In this document: one piece after another, positions 53,349 to 63,339 of the stretch
How positions within the stretch are numbered: position 1 is the stretch's first letter
How the letters are laid out: each line of letters opens with the position of its first letter
Assembly: GCA_002364085.1 (NCBI GenBank)
Contig: DEXK01000015.1
Location: forward strand, 62,001-126,000
Reading direction: 5' to 3'
DNA length: 64,000 nucleotides
DNA from: Balneolaceae bacterium UBA3186
GTDB lineage: Bacteria; Bacteroidota; Rhodothermia; Balneolales; Balneolaceae
Position numbers and translations under genes: made by a program
The notes under the pieces: model-generated
Database searches by the model: none
What the model was told of the DNA's origin: nothing
What the model saw: the letters and a program-made list of their open reading frames with translations, nothing else

Positions 53349-56300
53349 ATGAGGACATTTATGTTTAAAAAGCTACTCTCATTTACAAAGTTACTTTCCG
53401 TAACTTTTTTAACACTGCTTTTATCTGCTGGGGCGTTTGCTCAAAGCGGCTCTATTAGTGGTGTAGTAACAGACGGTACATCCGGTGATTTTTTACCTGG
53501 TGTAACTGTGCAATTAGTTGAAATCCAAAGAGGAGTTGCTACAAACTCTGATGGAGAGTATACGATCAATAATGTTGCTGCCGGTACTTACACTTTAAGA
53601 GCCACATTTGTTGGTTTTCGTAAGTTTGAAGCTTCGGTAACAATTGGTTCTGGTGAAACTGTACAAGATATTACACTTCAAGAAGACATCTTAGGTCTTG
53701 AAGAAGTTGTAGTAACTGGTGTAGGAGCTGGAACATCAACCACTAAACTAGGTTTTGACGTTGCCAAAGTTGGCGAAAAAGACCTTAGCGAAGTTCCTGC
53801 TTCCGATGTTGGTAGTGCGATTCGTGCTAAGGTTCCTGGTGTAACTGTTGTTAAAGCATCTGGTGACCCTTCTGCTCCTGCAACTATCCGCCTTCGTTCT
53901 TCAACTTCACTATCTGATAATCAGTCTCCACTTATCATTGTTGATGGTGTTATTACTGACGGTAGTTTAGCTGATATTAACATGCAAGATGTTGAGTCTA
54001 TTGAGATTGTAAAAGGTGCCGCTGGTGCTTCTCTTTACGGTTCTCTTGCAGGTAACGGTGTAATTCAGGTTATTACTAAGCGTGCTTCAACATCTGTTGA
54101 CAAGCCTCAGGTAACTGTAAGAAGCGAGTACGGTTTCTCTTCTCTTGCTAATGAGTACCCTGTTGCTACTACCCATCCTTGGGATATGACAGGCGTTGTT
54201 GTAACTGATGGTTACGTAACTGATTGGCCAGCATGGGAAAATACTGGTGCTGCTGGTTATACTGGTGTTTTCAACCAACCATACCCGGTTAACTATGACA
54301 ACACTGAAGCTATCTTTACAGGACAGCCTTTCAATTCTAATTACATTAGTATTGCAAATGCATCCGGAAAATTCAATTACTTCGCTTCTTTCGAAGGTTT
54401 GAATCAGGCTGGTGTTATTGAAAATCTTGATGCTTACAAGCGTAACTCAGTTCGTTTTAACTCTGATTACCTTTACAACGAAAAGTTCAAGCTTTCTTTC
54501 AGTGGTTCTTACCTTACTACAGAATATCCTGATATTGATGAGCAGGGACAGGGATCGAACTTCTTCTATTCTACCCTAACAGCTCCTCCAATTCTTGACT
54601 TCACTGAAACCGGAGCAGACGGACAGCCTCTAAACTCAGGTTTATCTGGTTACGATATAATTGGTAGTAACGTTCAAAACCCATTGTACGTAGCTGCTAA
54701 CCGTCAGGATGATTTCGCAAGAGAGCGTTACCTAATGGGTATTACTGCTTCTTTCAAAGTTAATGACTGGTTATCTGTTGATGGTCGTCAATCTTTTGAT
54801 AAGAACTATCAGTTAAGAACTCAAAGTACACCAGTTGGATACCAAACTCCGACTCCAAGTTCTACATTAAACAATGGTTCTGAACTTCGTCAGTCTTTTA
54901 ACTCAACTGCTCAGATTACTGAAGCTTGGGCTACTGGACGTTGGTCTCTTGAAGATCTTGATGTACGTGTTATTGCTAAGTATCTTTTCGAAGATAGAGA
55001 TGCTGAAAGCTATACTTTCTCAGGTAACACTTACTCTGTAGCTGGTATCAGAACATTTAGTGCTCTTGACCAAACTACTTTCTCTATAAGCAATGGTTTT
55101 TCAGAAGAAAGAGCTGAGAATTTCATCTTAGATACTGAATTTGATTATCAAGATAAGCTTATCATTGGCGGTATGGTTCGTCGTGATGGTTCTTCTCTAT
55201 TTGGTGAAGATGAAAGATATCAAGTTTACTATCGTGGTTCTCTTGCTTATCGTATTTCAGAAGATGTTGAAATCGATAACGTTCAGGAACTTAAAGTTCG
55301 TGCTTCTTACGGTACTTCAGGTCAAAGACCTCCATTTGCTGCACAGTACGAGACTTATGATGTAACTAGTACAACTTTACTTCCTGGTACTCAGGGTAAC
55401 ACTGAAATTAAGCCTTCTGTTGTTGCTGAAACTGAATTTGGTGTTGATGTTGCATTCTTAGAGAAGTTCAACTTAGTTGTTAACTATGCTACAACAACTG
55501 TAACTAATGACTATTTAGTAGTGCCGTTGGTTTCAGGTGTTAGCTCATTCCCTAGCCAGTACCAAAACGTTGGTGAGATCGAAGGATCTGCTTTCGAATT
55601 AGGTCTACAAGGTTCTTTAATTAACAAAAGAGACATGCAAGCAGGTTTCAACCTTTCATTCTCTAAAGTTAAGCAAGAAGTTACCGATCTAGGTGATCTT
55701 CCGGCGTTCACTCGTTCTGCTGGTGGTGCTATCAACTTATTCCGATTTGAAGAAGGAGTTTCTTACGGTGCTATGTACGGTAACAAGTTGATCTCTTCTA
55801 TCAGTGAGTTAACTCTTGATGGTAGTGGAAATGTACTAAATGCTGGTGGTGGTGCGTTAACTCCATCTGACTTCTCTGTTAACAGTCTAGGACACGTTGT
55901 TATTACTGCCGATCAAGGTACTGATGCTGAGCGTCCAATGTACTTAGTTGACGAAGTTGGTGATGAAGCTATCGTTCAAATTGGTGACACAAATCCAGAT
56001 TTCAACATGGGTCTTTCAGGTAATTTCAATTACAAGAACTTAGGATTATTCATGGTTTGGGATTGGTCTCAAGGCGGCGAAGTTTACAACTACACTAAGC
56101 AGCTATTGATCTTCAACTACCGTCATAAAGATTTAGAAGACTTAACCAGAGATGGTTATGCTCTTAGCTATTTGACTGCTTCTGATGGTCTTTACAATGC
56201 ATCTGATGCATTAAGCTACTATGTAGAAGACGCTTCTTACCTAAAACTACGTGAAGTATCTCTTTCTTATACTTTAACAAATAGTAACCTTGGTTCTTTG

Positions 56301-56480
56301 GGTGAGTACATCCGAGACATCAAGCTTTCCGTAGTAGGTAGAAACTTGCTAACAATCACTGACTACACTGGATACGATCCTGAAGTAGCACTGAGAACTA
56401 ATGCAACTAATTTCCGTTTGGATGAATATTCTTATCCAAACCTCAGAACCTTCACCGGCTCTGTACAAGTAAGATTTTAA
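53349..56480 (+). CDS. SusC/RagA family TonB-linked outer-membrane protein
   Basis: 1043-residue outer-membrane transporter. Signal peptide about 1-31 (the start may be the second Met at 53361). A CarboxypepD_reg-like domain (SGSISGVVTDGTSGDFLPGVTVQL, about 34-118) is followed by the plug with DITLQEDILGLEEVVVTGVG, SPLIIVDGVITDG and IEIVKGAAGASLYGSLAGNGVIQVITK (SusC signature), then the barrel ending VRF. Codon choice is visibly biased to GCT, GGT, GTT, CGT and TCT, suggesting high expression. SusD starts 18 bases later. Confidence 0.96.
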   Translation: MRTFMFKKLLSFTKLLSVTFLTLLLSAGAFAQSGSISGVVTDGTSGDFLPGVTVQLVEIQRGVATNSDGEYTINNVAAGTYTLRATFVGFRKFEASVTIGSGETVQDITLQEDILGLEEVVVTGVGAGTSTTKLGFDVAKVGEKDLSEVPASDVGSAIRAKVPGVTVVKASGDPSAPATIRLRSSTSLSDNQSPLIIVDGVITDGSLADINMQDVESIEIVKGAAGASLYGSLAGNGVIQVITKRASTSVDKPQVTVRSEYGFSSLANEYPVATTHPWDMTGVVVTDGYVTDWPAWENTGAAGYTGVFNQPYPVNYDNTEAIFTGQPFNSNYISIANASGKFNYFASFEGLNQAGVIENLDAYKRNSVRFNSDYLYNEKFKLSFSGSYLTTEYPDIDEQGQGSNFFYSTLTAPPILDFTETGADGQPLNSGLSGYDIIGSNVQNPLYVAANRQDDFARERYLMGITASFKVNDWLSVDGRQSFDKNYQLRTQSTPVGYQTPTPSSTLNNGSELRQSFNSTAQITEAWATGRWSLEDLDVRVIAKYLFEDRDAESYTFSGNTYSVAGIRTFSALDQTTFSISNGFSEERAENFILDTEFDYQDKLIIGGMVRRDGSSLFGEDERYQVYYRGSLAYRISEDVEIDNVQELKVRASYGTSGQRPPFAAQYETYDVTSTTLLPGTQGNTEIKPSVVAETEFGVDVAFLEKFNLVVNYATTTVTNDYLVVPLVSGVSSFPSQYQNVGEIEGSAFELGLQGSLINKRDMQAGFNLSFSKVKQEVTDLGDLPAFTRSAGGAINLFRFEEGVSYGAMYGNKLISSISELTLDGSGNVLNAGGGALTPSDFSVNSLGHVVITADQGTDAERPMYLVDEVGDEAIVQIGDTNPDFNMGLSGNFNYKNLGLFMVWDWSQGGEVYNYTKQLLIFNYRHKDLEDLTRDGYALSYLTASDGLYNASDALSYYVEDASYLKLREVSLSYTLTNSNLGSLGEYIRDIKLSVVGRNLLTITDYTGYDPEVALRTNATNFRLDEYSYPNLRTFTGSVQVRF

Positions 56481-56498
56481 TCTTAAATAACTACTATT

Positions 56499-58232
56499 AT
56501 GAAAAACAATAAATTTAAATTATTTCTATCTGTTCTAGTTTTTGGTGGCGTACTTTTTACAAGTTGCGCTGACTTGACTGTTCAGAATACGAATGAGCCG
56601 ACAACTGAGGCTGTTTTCGGTGATCCTGCAAACTTAACTAAATTGTTAAGAGGTGGTTTCTACGACTGGTCTACAGCTGTGGTTACTTCTTATGGTACGC
56701 ATCCTGATCTAATTGCAGATCAGATTACTTCTACTAACAACGTTCGTAACTTCTGGGATTTTGCTCAGGAACCACGAATTAGATTAGCAAATACTACTTC
56801 TTATGGTGGTGCTGCTAGTTGGAGAGTATTTTATGGCGGATTCAACTCAGCTATAACAACTGCTAACCTATTCATCGCTAACCCGGATACTCCTGATGAC
56901 TTCCTAGCTCAGGCTTACTTCCTTAGAGGTGTTGCTAGAGGTTACTTAGGTATGTTCTTTGATCAAGGTTACTTGATCGATGAGGACTTTGATGCTTCAA
57001 CTGATACTCCTGAGTTTGTTCCTTACGGACAAATTATTGACGGAGCAATTGCCGATTTAGATCAAGCTATTTCACTAGCTGCTTCTACTTCAGCAACGTT
57101 CAGTTTCAATGCTATGCCTAACCCTGCAGAATCATGGGACTCAGATGAGTTTCAAGATGTTGTAAATTCATTTGCAGCGCGTATTCTTGCTGGAGAAGCC
57201 AGAACTGAAGCTGAAGCTGCTAGTACTGACTGGCAAGCTGTTTTGGATTATGCTGAAGCTGGTATCGGCGGTCCAGATGCTCTTTCTTCTATAGGAGTAT
57301 TCTCTAACAGTAATATCGGTTCAAGTGGTGAGTTTGCTAACTACTACGCTGATTGGTCAAACTTCATCGTTTCTTGCGGTAGTTCTGTTTCAAGTTGCTC
57401 TGGTTACCTTCCAACTGACGTGAAAGTAACTCACTCAATGGATCCTAGCTACCCAACAACATACCCTACTGCTCAAGCTAACGGTACTACAGCTGACTTA
57501 GCTCCTGCTAGCTCAACTGACCCTAGACTTGATGGTTACTATGTATATACTACTAATGCAGGTTTCTTACGTTCTACACGTAACCCTAACTTGTACAGTA
57601 ACTACTTCAGTGGTAGACTTTGGAGTGGTAATGACTGGTGGCAAGAAACTAATGACGTGATTCTGTTTACAGATACTGAAACTGACCTATTGAGAGCAGA
57701 AGCTCAGGTTATGTTAAATCAAGGTCTAGCTGCGGCTAACACGTTGAATAACTCTACTGCCGGTACCGGTACTACAACAATTGGTTTCACTTTATATTCT
57801 GAAACTAACAATATTGTAGCTGATGCTACCCTTAGTGGTGGATATAACTTTACTGGTACAGAAACTAAAGCGCAACAACAATTCGCTCTTATGAGAGAGT
57901 ATGCTGTTGAGGTTGCTGGTCTTGGTGGAGCTGGTACTAACTGGGCATTCATGAGACGTCATGATCTTCTTCAAGAAGGTACAATGACTATGTTCCCTGT
58001 TCCAGGTACTCAGTTAGAAATCTTAGGCATTGACATCTACACCTTTGGTGGCGTTGAAAATGCTGGTACTGCTGGTACTGCTTCTGGTGCTAACAGCTGG
58101 ACTGCTCTAGCTGCAAAAGCCGGACTTGCTAAAGCTCGTCCTGCAGGAGACAATACATTCACACCTAACAATGCGAAAATTGATGCTTCAAGTATCAACA
58201 CTCTTTCTGCTAAAGGTGCTAAAAGCAACTAA
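56499..58232 (+). CDS. SusD/RagB family surface lipoprotein
   Basis: 577 residues. Lipoprotein signal ending LFTSC (Cys23). The helical TPR-like SusD core includes PTTEAVFGDPANLTKLLRGG, AQAYFLRGVARGYLGMFFD, YGQIIDGAIADLDQAI and the RAEAQVMLNQG segment. SusD binds the nutrient on the cell surface and lids the SusC barrel. The C-terminal 60 residues are Ala/Gly-rich and low in complexity. It shares the biased codons of susC. No glycoside hydrolase or peptidase flanks the pair, so the substrate is unknown. Confidence 0.94.
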   Translation: MKNNKFKLFLSVLVFGGVLFTSCADLTVQNTNEPTTEAVFGDPANLTKLLRGGFYDWSTAVVTSYGTHPDLIADQITSTNNVRNFWDFAQEPRIRLANTTSYGGAASWRVFYGGFNSAITTANLFIANPDTPDDFLAQAYFLRGVARGYLGMFFDQGYLIDEDFDASTDTPEFVPYGQIIDGAIADLDQAISLAASTSATFSFNAMPNPAESWDSDEFQDVVNSFAARILAGEARTEAEAASTDWQAVLDYAEAGIGGPDALSSIGVFSNSNIGSSGEFANYYADWSNFIVSCGSSVSSCSGYLPTDVKVTHSMDPSYPTTYPTAQANGTTADLAPASSTDPRLDGYYVYTTNAGFLRSTRNPNLYSNYFSGRLWSGNDWWQETNDVILFTDTETDLLRAEAQVMLNQGLAAANTLNNSTAGTGTTTIGFTLYSETNNIVADATLSGGYNFTGTETKAQQQFALMREYAVEVAGLGGAGTNWAFMRRHDLLQEGTMTMFPVPGTQLEILGIDIYTFGGVENAGTAGTASGANSWTALAAKAGLAKARPAGDNTFTPNNAKIDASSINTLSAKGAKSN

Positions 58233-58250
58233 TTAAGTTTAGCTTACTTT

Positions 58251-58283
58251 AAGCCCCCGATTTAAAATCGGGGGCTTTTTTTA
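58251..58283 (+). terminator. strong intrinsic terminator after the SusC/SusD pair
   Basis: AGCCCCCGATTT (58252-58263) and AAATCGGGGGCT (58265-58276) form a perfect 12-base stem ending in seven T, 18 bases after the susD stop. Confidence 0.95.
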
Positions 58284-58569
58284 TGTCTTTATTTTTTATA
58301 AAAGGGAACAACTCTCATCTATTGTTTTACTATTACTTATACAAAGGGGAGTTTATATTAGAACCAGAGATAAGGACTTAACCTTGAACTAAATTAACAA
58401 TAAGTGAGGCTGCTTATTAATGATCTGCTTAAATAAGCTAGTAATCTAATTAGTGGTAAATTATTCTAGTAGAAAGGCACAGGAATCCTAAAACTCTCAT
58501 ACAGAGATGATTGACAGCTAACACGAAATATACCGTCAGTTGTACTTCTCGGATTCCTTATTTAAATAC
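58284..58569. other. intergenic stretch without a recognised gene
   Basis: Together with the terminator this fills the 337 bases between susD and the next gene. I see no open frame, tRNA, clear repeat or recognisable control site in either strand. Confidence 0.6.
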
Positions 58570-59058
58570 TTACTTAAGAATTTCAATTGGCACAGGATAG
58601 TCTTTGCTAGTCTCGACCACAATATCCCCACCATTATGATTATGTAGAATTAACGTTGCTTGTAAATGAAGCAAGAATCTCTTTTCTCTTATTATTCGAG
58701 CTGTTTGTTGTTCAGTTATAATGCTCATCATATCCACTTTATCTCCCAACGTTAGAGCAACTGTGTAAGGATTTACAGGCTCATACTTTTCTATAGTCTC
58801 ATTTTCTTCATTCCCAACGAGATAATAAGTAGTTCTGCTTGCCGGTAGGGAAAGACTGTCTTTTTGCTTTTCAAAGTTTGTATGATGCGTATACTTTACA
58901 CCATCTATCTTTATCCAAGCTAGATCTTCAATATTTCTAATTCCTCTGAAGTCAAGTTTTATCTCTTCTCCTACATAAACAGGATTTTTTGGTTTATCGC
59001 AGGCGCTTAGCAGGGAAAGAACTATAATAGCAGAAAAAACACAGGCTTTCATTTTCAT
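58570..59058 (-). CDS. small lipoprotein of unknown function
   Basis: 162 residues with lipobox LSLLSAC (Cys20), followed by DKPKNPVYVGEEIKLDF. The mature part is probably beta-rich; the last 50 residues are TARIIREKRFLLHLQATLIL and a HNHNGGD turn. No family recognised. The gene lies downstream of the tRNA-fMet gene on the same strand, separated by a terminator, so it is likely transcribed on its own. Confidence 0.65.
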   Translation of the reverse strand: MKMKACVFSAIIVLSLLSACDKPKNPVYVGEEIKLDFRGIRNIEDLAWIKIDGVKYTHHTNFEKQKDSLSLPASRTTYYLVGNEENETIEKYEPVNPYTVALTLGDKVDMMSIITEQQTARIIREKRFLLHLQATLILHNHNGGDIVVETSKDYPVPIEILK

Positions 59059-59074
59059 GATTTTTTTATTGGTT

Positions 59075-59107
59075 AAAAAAAAAGCCCTTATATCTTATAC
59101 AAGGGCC
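59075..59107 (-). terminator. intrinsic terminator after tRNA-fMet
   Basis: On the minus strand GCCCTTGTATAAGATATAAGGGC forms a stem and is followed by nine T (59083-59075), directly downstream of the tRNA 3' end. Confidence 0.85.
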
Positions 59108-59114
59108 TTAATAG

Positions 59115-59187
<73 letters not shown>

Positions 59188-59304
59188 ATGTTGAGCTTTA
59201 AAGATACGATTAATTAACGATTACTATCAACCTTTATTTGGGTTTTTTTCTAATGGTTTGTTTATCTATTCTTTATCTTTAGAAAAAAAATAAAACCCAT
59301 TTTA

Positions 59305-60564
59305 ATGATCTCATCAAAAGAAGCAATTGAACTTGAAGATAAATTCGGCGCACATAACTATCACCCTTTACCGGTAGTGTTAGAAAAAGGCGAGGGTGTT
59401 TATGTTTGGGACCCGGAAGGGTACAAATATTTTGATTTTTTATCTGCCTATTCAGCAGTTAATCAAGGACATTGTCATCCTAAAATTACTCAATCCCTTA
59501 TTGACCAAGCTCAAACCCTAACTCTTACTTCCAGGGCCTTCTATAATAATGTTTTGGGCGAATACGAGAAGTACCTGAGCAATTATTTTGGTTTTGATAA
59601 AGTGTTGCCGATGAACACCGGAGCCGAAGGTGTAGAAACAGCAATCAAATTATGCAGAAAATGGGCCTATGAGAAAAAAGGAATCCCTGAGAACGAAGCT
59701 CAGATCATCGTTTGTGAAGATAACTTTCATGGGAGAACTACAACCGTTATTTCTTTTTCTAATGATCCAGACGCCAAGAAAAATTTCGGGCCATATACCC
59801 CCGGCTTTATAAAAATACCATACAATGATTTGGAAGCTTTAAAAAATGCTCTGAATCAACCTAATGTAGCCGGGTTCCTTGTAGAACCAATACAGGGAGA
59901 GGCCGGAGTTGTTGTTCCAGATGAAGATTATATGTCTGAGTCTGCACGTCTCTGTAAAGAAGCTGATGCGTTGTTTATAGCTGATGAAATTCAGACTGGT
60001 ATTGCTCGAACAGGTGGATTACTTGCTGTTTGTGGAGATTGCTCTTGTAAAGGACATTGTGAGCGACAGAAAACTTACACTAAACCAGATATACTTATTT
60101 TAGGTAAAGCCTTATCAGGAGGAGCTTATCCGGTTTCTGCAATTCTTGCTGACGACAGCGTTATGGATGTGATAAAGCCCGGACAACATGGATCTACCTA
60201 TGGTGGAAATCCTCTTGGCTGTAAAGTAGCAATGACGGCATTGGAAGTTGTAGATGATGAACATTTAGCACAAAATGCCCGAGCTTTAGGTGAAATATTC
60301 AGATCCGAAATGGAAAAGCTTGTTAAGACCTCAGAACTTTTTGTTAAAGTAAGAGGTAAAGGATTACTAAATGCAGTAATTATTAATGACACCCCGGAAA
60401 GTGATACTGCATGGCGATTTTGTTTAGCACTTAAAGAAAACGGTTTGCTTGCTAAACCTACTCACGGAAATATTATACGATTTGCTCCGCCTTTGGTAAT
60501 GACAAAAGAAGAACTAATGGAATGTGTTTCAATTATTGAAAAAACTCTTACTAGTTTTAAATAA
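59305..60564 (+). CDS. rocD: ornithine--oxo-acid transaminase
   Basis: PLP enzyme moving the delta-amino group of ornithine to 2-oxoglutarate, giving glutamate semialdehyde. 419 residues. Motifs: KYFDFLSAYSAVNQGHCHPKI, MNTGAEGVETAIKLCRKW, CEDNFHGRTTTVISFS, FLVEPIQGEAGVVVPD, IADEIQTGIARTG and LILGKALSGGAYPVSA (Schiff-base Lys), GSTYGGNPLGCKVA. Between the Asp and Lys motifs lies a Cys-rich insertion with C243, C246, C248 and C252. Single gene downstream of the divergent tRNA. Confidence 0.93.
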   Translation: MISSKEAIELEDKFGAHNYHPLPVVLEKGEGVYVWDPEGYKYFDFLSAYSAVNQGHCHPKITQSLIDQAQTLTLTSRAFYNNVLGEYEKYLSNYFGFDKVLPMNTGAEGVETAIKLCRKWAYEKKGIPENEAQIIVCEDNFHGRTTTVISFSNDPDAKKNFGPYTPGFIKIPYNDLEALKNALNQPNVAGFLVEPIQGEAGVVVPDEDYMSESARLCKEADALFIADEIQTGIARTGGLLAVCGDCSCKGHCERQKTYTKPDILILGKALSGGAYPVSAILADDSVMDVIKPGQHGSTYGGNPLGCKVAMTALEVVDDEHLAQNARALGEIFRSEMEKLVKTSELFVKVRGKGLLNAVIINDTPESDTAWRFCLALKENGLLAKPTHGNIIRFAPPLVMTKEELMECVSIIEKTLTSFK

Positions 60565-60692
60565 CCCTTTTGTACTTCACTCATCTTTATATATGTATTC
60601 TCATCCAAGCATAATCCTTGTTAAGAATACCGAATAGATAATTCTAGATGTAGTCTCATAATTTATTGGTAACACAAACCAATTTTCGAATT

Positions 60693-61802
60693 ATGAGACT
60701 ATTCAATTATTCTTACGTACTGTTCTGCTCGATAATCGTTTTAGCATGTGCTGATTTATCTAGTAATGACCCCATACCATCTGTAGAAGAAAACACTTGT
60801 GTGGGTGAAGGTATTATCCGGTGTGTATTAAAAAGTGGTATGGTTGTTGATGTTTCTCTTCCACCAAGCTATGCTGATACTGTAAAATACCCCATAATGC
60901 TTATAAACGATGGTGAAAGTGTGTTTAATGCAAACGGACTAAATGCTAAATTTATAATAGATGATCTTATAAACACCGGCTCAATTGAACCAATTATTGC
61001 TGTCGCAATTTATTCACAAGGACAAAGAAACAATCTTTATATCCCTTATTTAGATGATTGGATTACAAGAAATTGGGGTTCTTATAAACCTGAATCTGAA
61101 ATATATGCAAGTCTCATAATTAATGACCTGATTCCCTTTTTAGAGACCAAATATAGCTTAGATAAAAAAGAAATTGGCATTATGGGATATTCTTTAGGAG
61201 GTCTGGTTTCTACCTGGATGGGGTTAAAATATCCTGATCACATTAAGTACTCCGCAAGCCTCTCGGGATCATTTTGGGTAGCTGATTATCAAATTTTCGA
61301 TGAGGTAAAAGAAAACGGATATGACCCTGAGAACAAATTTTGGTTTGATATTGGAGCAACTACCGGTGAATGGAATTACTATGTACCATTATACTCAGCT
61401 TTAGATAGTGTGGGAGTAGAACCAGGTAAACAAAGTTTTTATTACGAAGACAAAGGAGCAAGACATGTATTTTCAGATTGGAGAAATCGGCTTGAACTCC
61501 CTTTGAAATTGTTTTTTGCTCCATCAGAGCCTACAAAAGAAAAAATGGAAGTGATCCTACAATGTATTCAAAGTTCACAAAATCCAGATTTAAGATTTAA
61601 AAGAATGAATCCCATAATTACTTTCTCTAACAACGCTAAATATTCATTAGCACATACTGCAAAATATACTCTAGAAAGTGGCAATGGACAGCTAGGAAGA
61701 GAAGGTAGCTTTCTAAATGAAGCTGGAGAAGAATTGAAAGTACTTGTAGAATATCTTCACTTCACCGAGGAAGTAATTATACCTGAGAACTATTGTAATT
61801 AA
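60693..61802 (+). CDS. alpha/beta-hydrolase esterase lipoprotein (esterase D / IroE-like)
   Basis: 369 residues from the ATG at 60693; a longer TTG frame lacks a signal. Lipobox IVLACAD. The fold fits the Putative_esterase family: YPIMLINDGESVFN, IEPIIAVAIYSQGQR, the nucleophile elbow IMGYSLGGLVSTWMGL (Ser), SASLSGSFWVA, and a late His in KGARHVFSDWRNRL. The C-terminal 90 residues (after FFAPSEPTKEKM) are an unrecognised extension. The substrate is unknown; carbohydrate or siderophore esters are typical for the family. Confidence 0.83.
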   Translation: MRLFNYSYVLFCSIIVLACADLSSNDPIPSVEENTCVGEGIIRCVLKSGMVVDVSLPPSYADTVKYPIMLINDGESVFNANGLNAKFIIDDLINTGSIEPIIAVAIYSQGQRNNLYIPYLDDWITRNWGSYKPESEIYASLIINDLIPFLETKYSLDKKEIGIMGYSLGGLVSTWMGLKYPDHIKYSASLSGSFWVADYQIFDEVKENGYDPENKFWFDIGATTGEWNYYVPLYSALDSVGVEPGKQSFYYEDKGARHVFSDWRNRLELPLKLFFAPSEPTKEKMEVILQCIQSSQNPDLRFKRMNPIITFSNNAKYSLAHTAKYTLESGNGQLGREGSFLNEAGEELKVLVEYLHFTEEVIIPENYCN

Positions 61803-61932
61803 ATTTCACGCTTTCAAATCACATCCTTTTAAAGGAATATTCACTTTAGATTTTATAGAGGCTATTGAGGGATAGGCTTGGAATTAGTAGCTTGAATGAA
61901 GTAAATAATATTAATTTTCATTCTAATTTTTA

Positions 61933-63282
61933 ATGGCTAAAAATACGACTATTCAACCTGCTCAAGTACGAGAGGTTTTAGGGAAACATCTACTCACTGA
62001 TGGTTTTGACATGGTACTTGATCTTGAAGAAAGTAAAGGGGCTTATCTTCATGATTCAAAATCAGGAAAAAAATATCTGGACTTCTTTACTTTCTTTGCT
62101 TCTAACCCTTTGGGAATGAATCACCCCAAAATAGCAGGAGATGCCGATTTTGTATCTATGTTAGGAAAAACCGCGATCAATAAACCATCAAACTCTGATG
62201 TGTATACCGAAGAACTTGCCGGGTTTATGAGTTCATTCAGTAGAGTCGCTGTTCCTGAACATCTCCCCCACTCTTTCTTTATTTCAGGTGGTGCATTAGC
62301 TGTAGAAAATGCAATGAAAGTAGCCTTTGATTGGAAAGTTCAGAAAAACTTCCAAAAAGGATATCGCCATGAAGTAGGGCATAAAGTACTGCACTTTGAA
62401 AAAGCTTTTCATGGACGATCAGGATACACTCTTTCAGTTACTAACACTGTACTGGATAAAGTAAAGTATTTTCCTAAGTTTGATTGGCCACGAGTTATCA
62501 GTCCGGCTACAAGCTATCCTGAAACACCTGAATCTTTGAGATCTGTAATTGCAGAAGAAAATTTGGCCATAGCACAGGCTGAACGTTTCTTTGAACTATA
62601 CAAAGATGACATCGCTTGTATTTTGATCGAACCAATTCAGGGAGAAGGTGGTGATCGACATTTTAGAGTTGAATTCCATCAAGCCCTTCGTGATCTAGCA
62701 GATAAACATGAAGCTCTTTTGATCTATGATGAAGTTCAAACCGGTGTTGGAATGACCGGAAAATTTTGGGCTCATGAACATTATGTAAAACCTGACATCC
62801 TTTCTTTTGGCAAAAAAGCTCAAGTTTGTGGAATTTTAGCAGGGCCACGTGTGGATGAAGTAGAAACAAATTGCTTTCAGGTTTCTTCCAGAATCAATTC
62901 AACCTGGGGAGGAAATTTGGTGGATATGGTTCGTTTTGGTAGAATTCTGGATATCATTGAAGAAGATAACCTTGTTGCCAATGCAGCTAACGTAGGCGAT
63001 CACCTACTTTCTAAGCTTCAGAAAATGGCTGATTCGCATGATCATCTTTCCAATCCAAGAGGAAAAGGGTTGTTTGCAGCCATAGATCTTCCTGATTCAC
63101 ATTCCAGAGATGCAGTTATCAGTCATTGTATCGAAAATGGTTTGATGATATTGGCTTGTGGACCGAATACTGTCCGTTTCCGCCCACCTTTGACGATTAC
63201 TACAGACCAAATTGATGAAGGTTTGGATATTTTGGAAAAGGCTTACAAATCTGCTTTGGATAAATGTCCGGTAGCTAGCTAA
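61933..63282 (+). CDS. lat: L-lysine 6-transaminase
   Basis: 449-residue class III aminotransferase converting L-lysine and 2-oxoglutarate to allysine and glutamate. It matches the Lat subgroup rather than ornithine or GABA enzymes: YLDFFTFFASNPLGMNHPK, HSFFISGGALAVENAMKVAFDWK, EKAFHGRSGYTLSVTNT, ILIEPIQGEGGDRHF, LIYDEVQTGVGMTGKFWAHEH and LSFGKKAQVCG, which contains the PLP Lys. In other bacteria it starts lysine catabolism to 2-aminoadipate or feeds secondary metabolites. It stands alone, with a terminator after it. Confidence 0.92.
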   Translation: MAKNTTIQPAQVREVLGKHLLTDGFDMVLDLEESKGAYLHDSKSGKKYLDFFTFFASNPLGMNHPKIAGDADFVSMLGKTAINKPSNSDVYTEELAGFMSSFSRVAVPEHLPHSFFISGGALAVENAMKVAFDWKVQKNFQKGYRHEVGHKVLHFEKAFHGRSGYTLSVTNTVLDKVKYFPKFDWPRVISPATSYPETPESLRSVIAEENLAIAQAERFFELYKDDIACILIEPIQGEGGDRHFRVEFHQALRDLADKHEALLIYDEVQTGVGMTGKFWAHEHYVKPDILSFGKKAQVCGILAGPRVDEVETNCFQVSSRINSTWGGNLVDMVRFGRILDIIEEDNLVANAANVGDHLLSKLQKMADSHDHLSNPRGKGLFAAIDLPDSHSRDAVISHCIENGLMILACGPNTVRFRPPLTITTDQIDEGLDILEKAYKSALDKCPVAS

Positions 63283-63291
63283 TTTCTTTAT

Positions 63292-63330
63292 TAGTATGGA
63301 CATGGTATTCATGTCCATACTATTTCATTT
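63292..63330. terminator. bidirectional intrinsic terminator
   Basis: TAGTATGGACATG (63292-63304) and CATGTCCATACTA (63310-63322) form a perfect 13-base stem with a 5-base loop, followed by TTTCATTTT, between the convergent lat and SDR genes. Confidence 0.88.
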
Positions 63331-63339
63331 TAAATAGTT

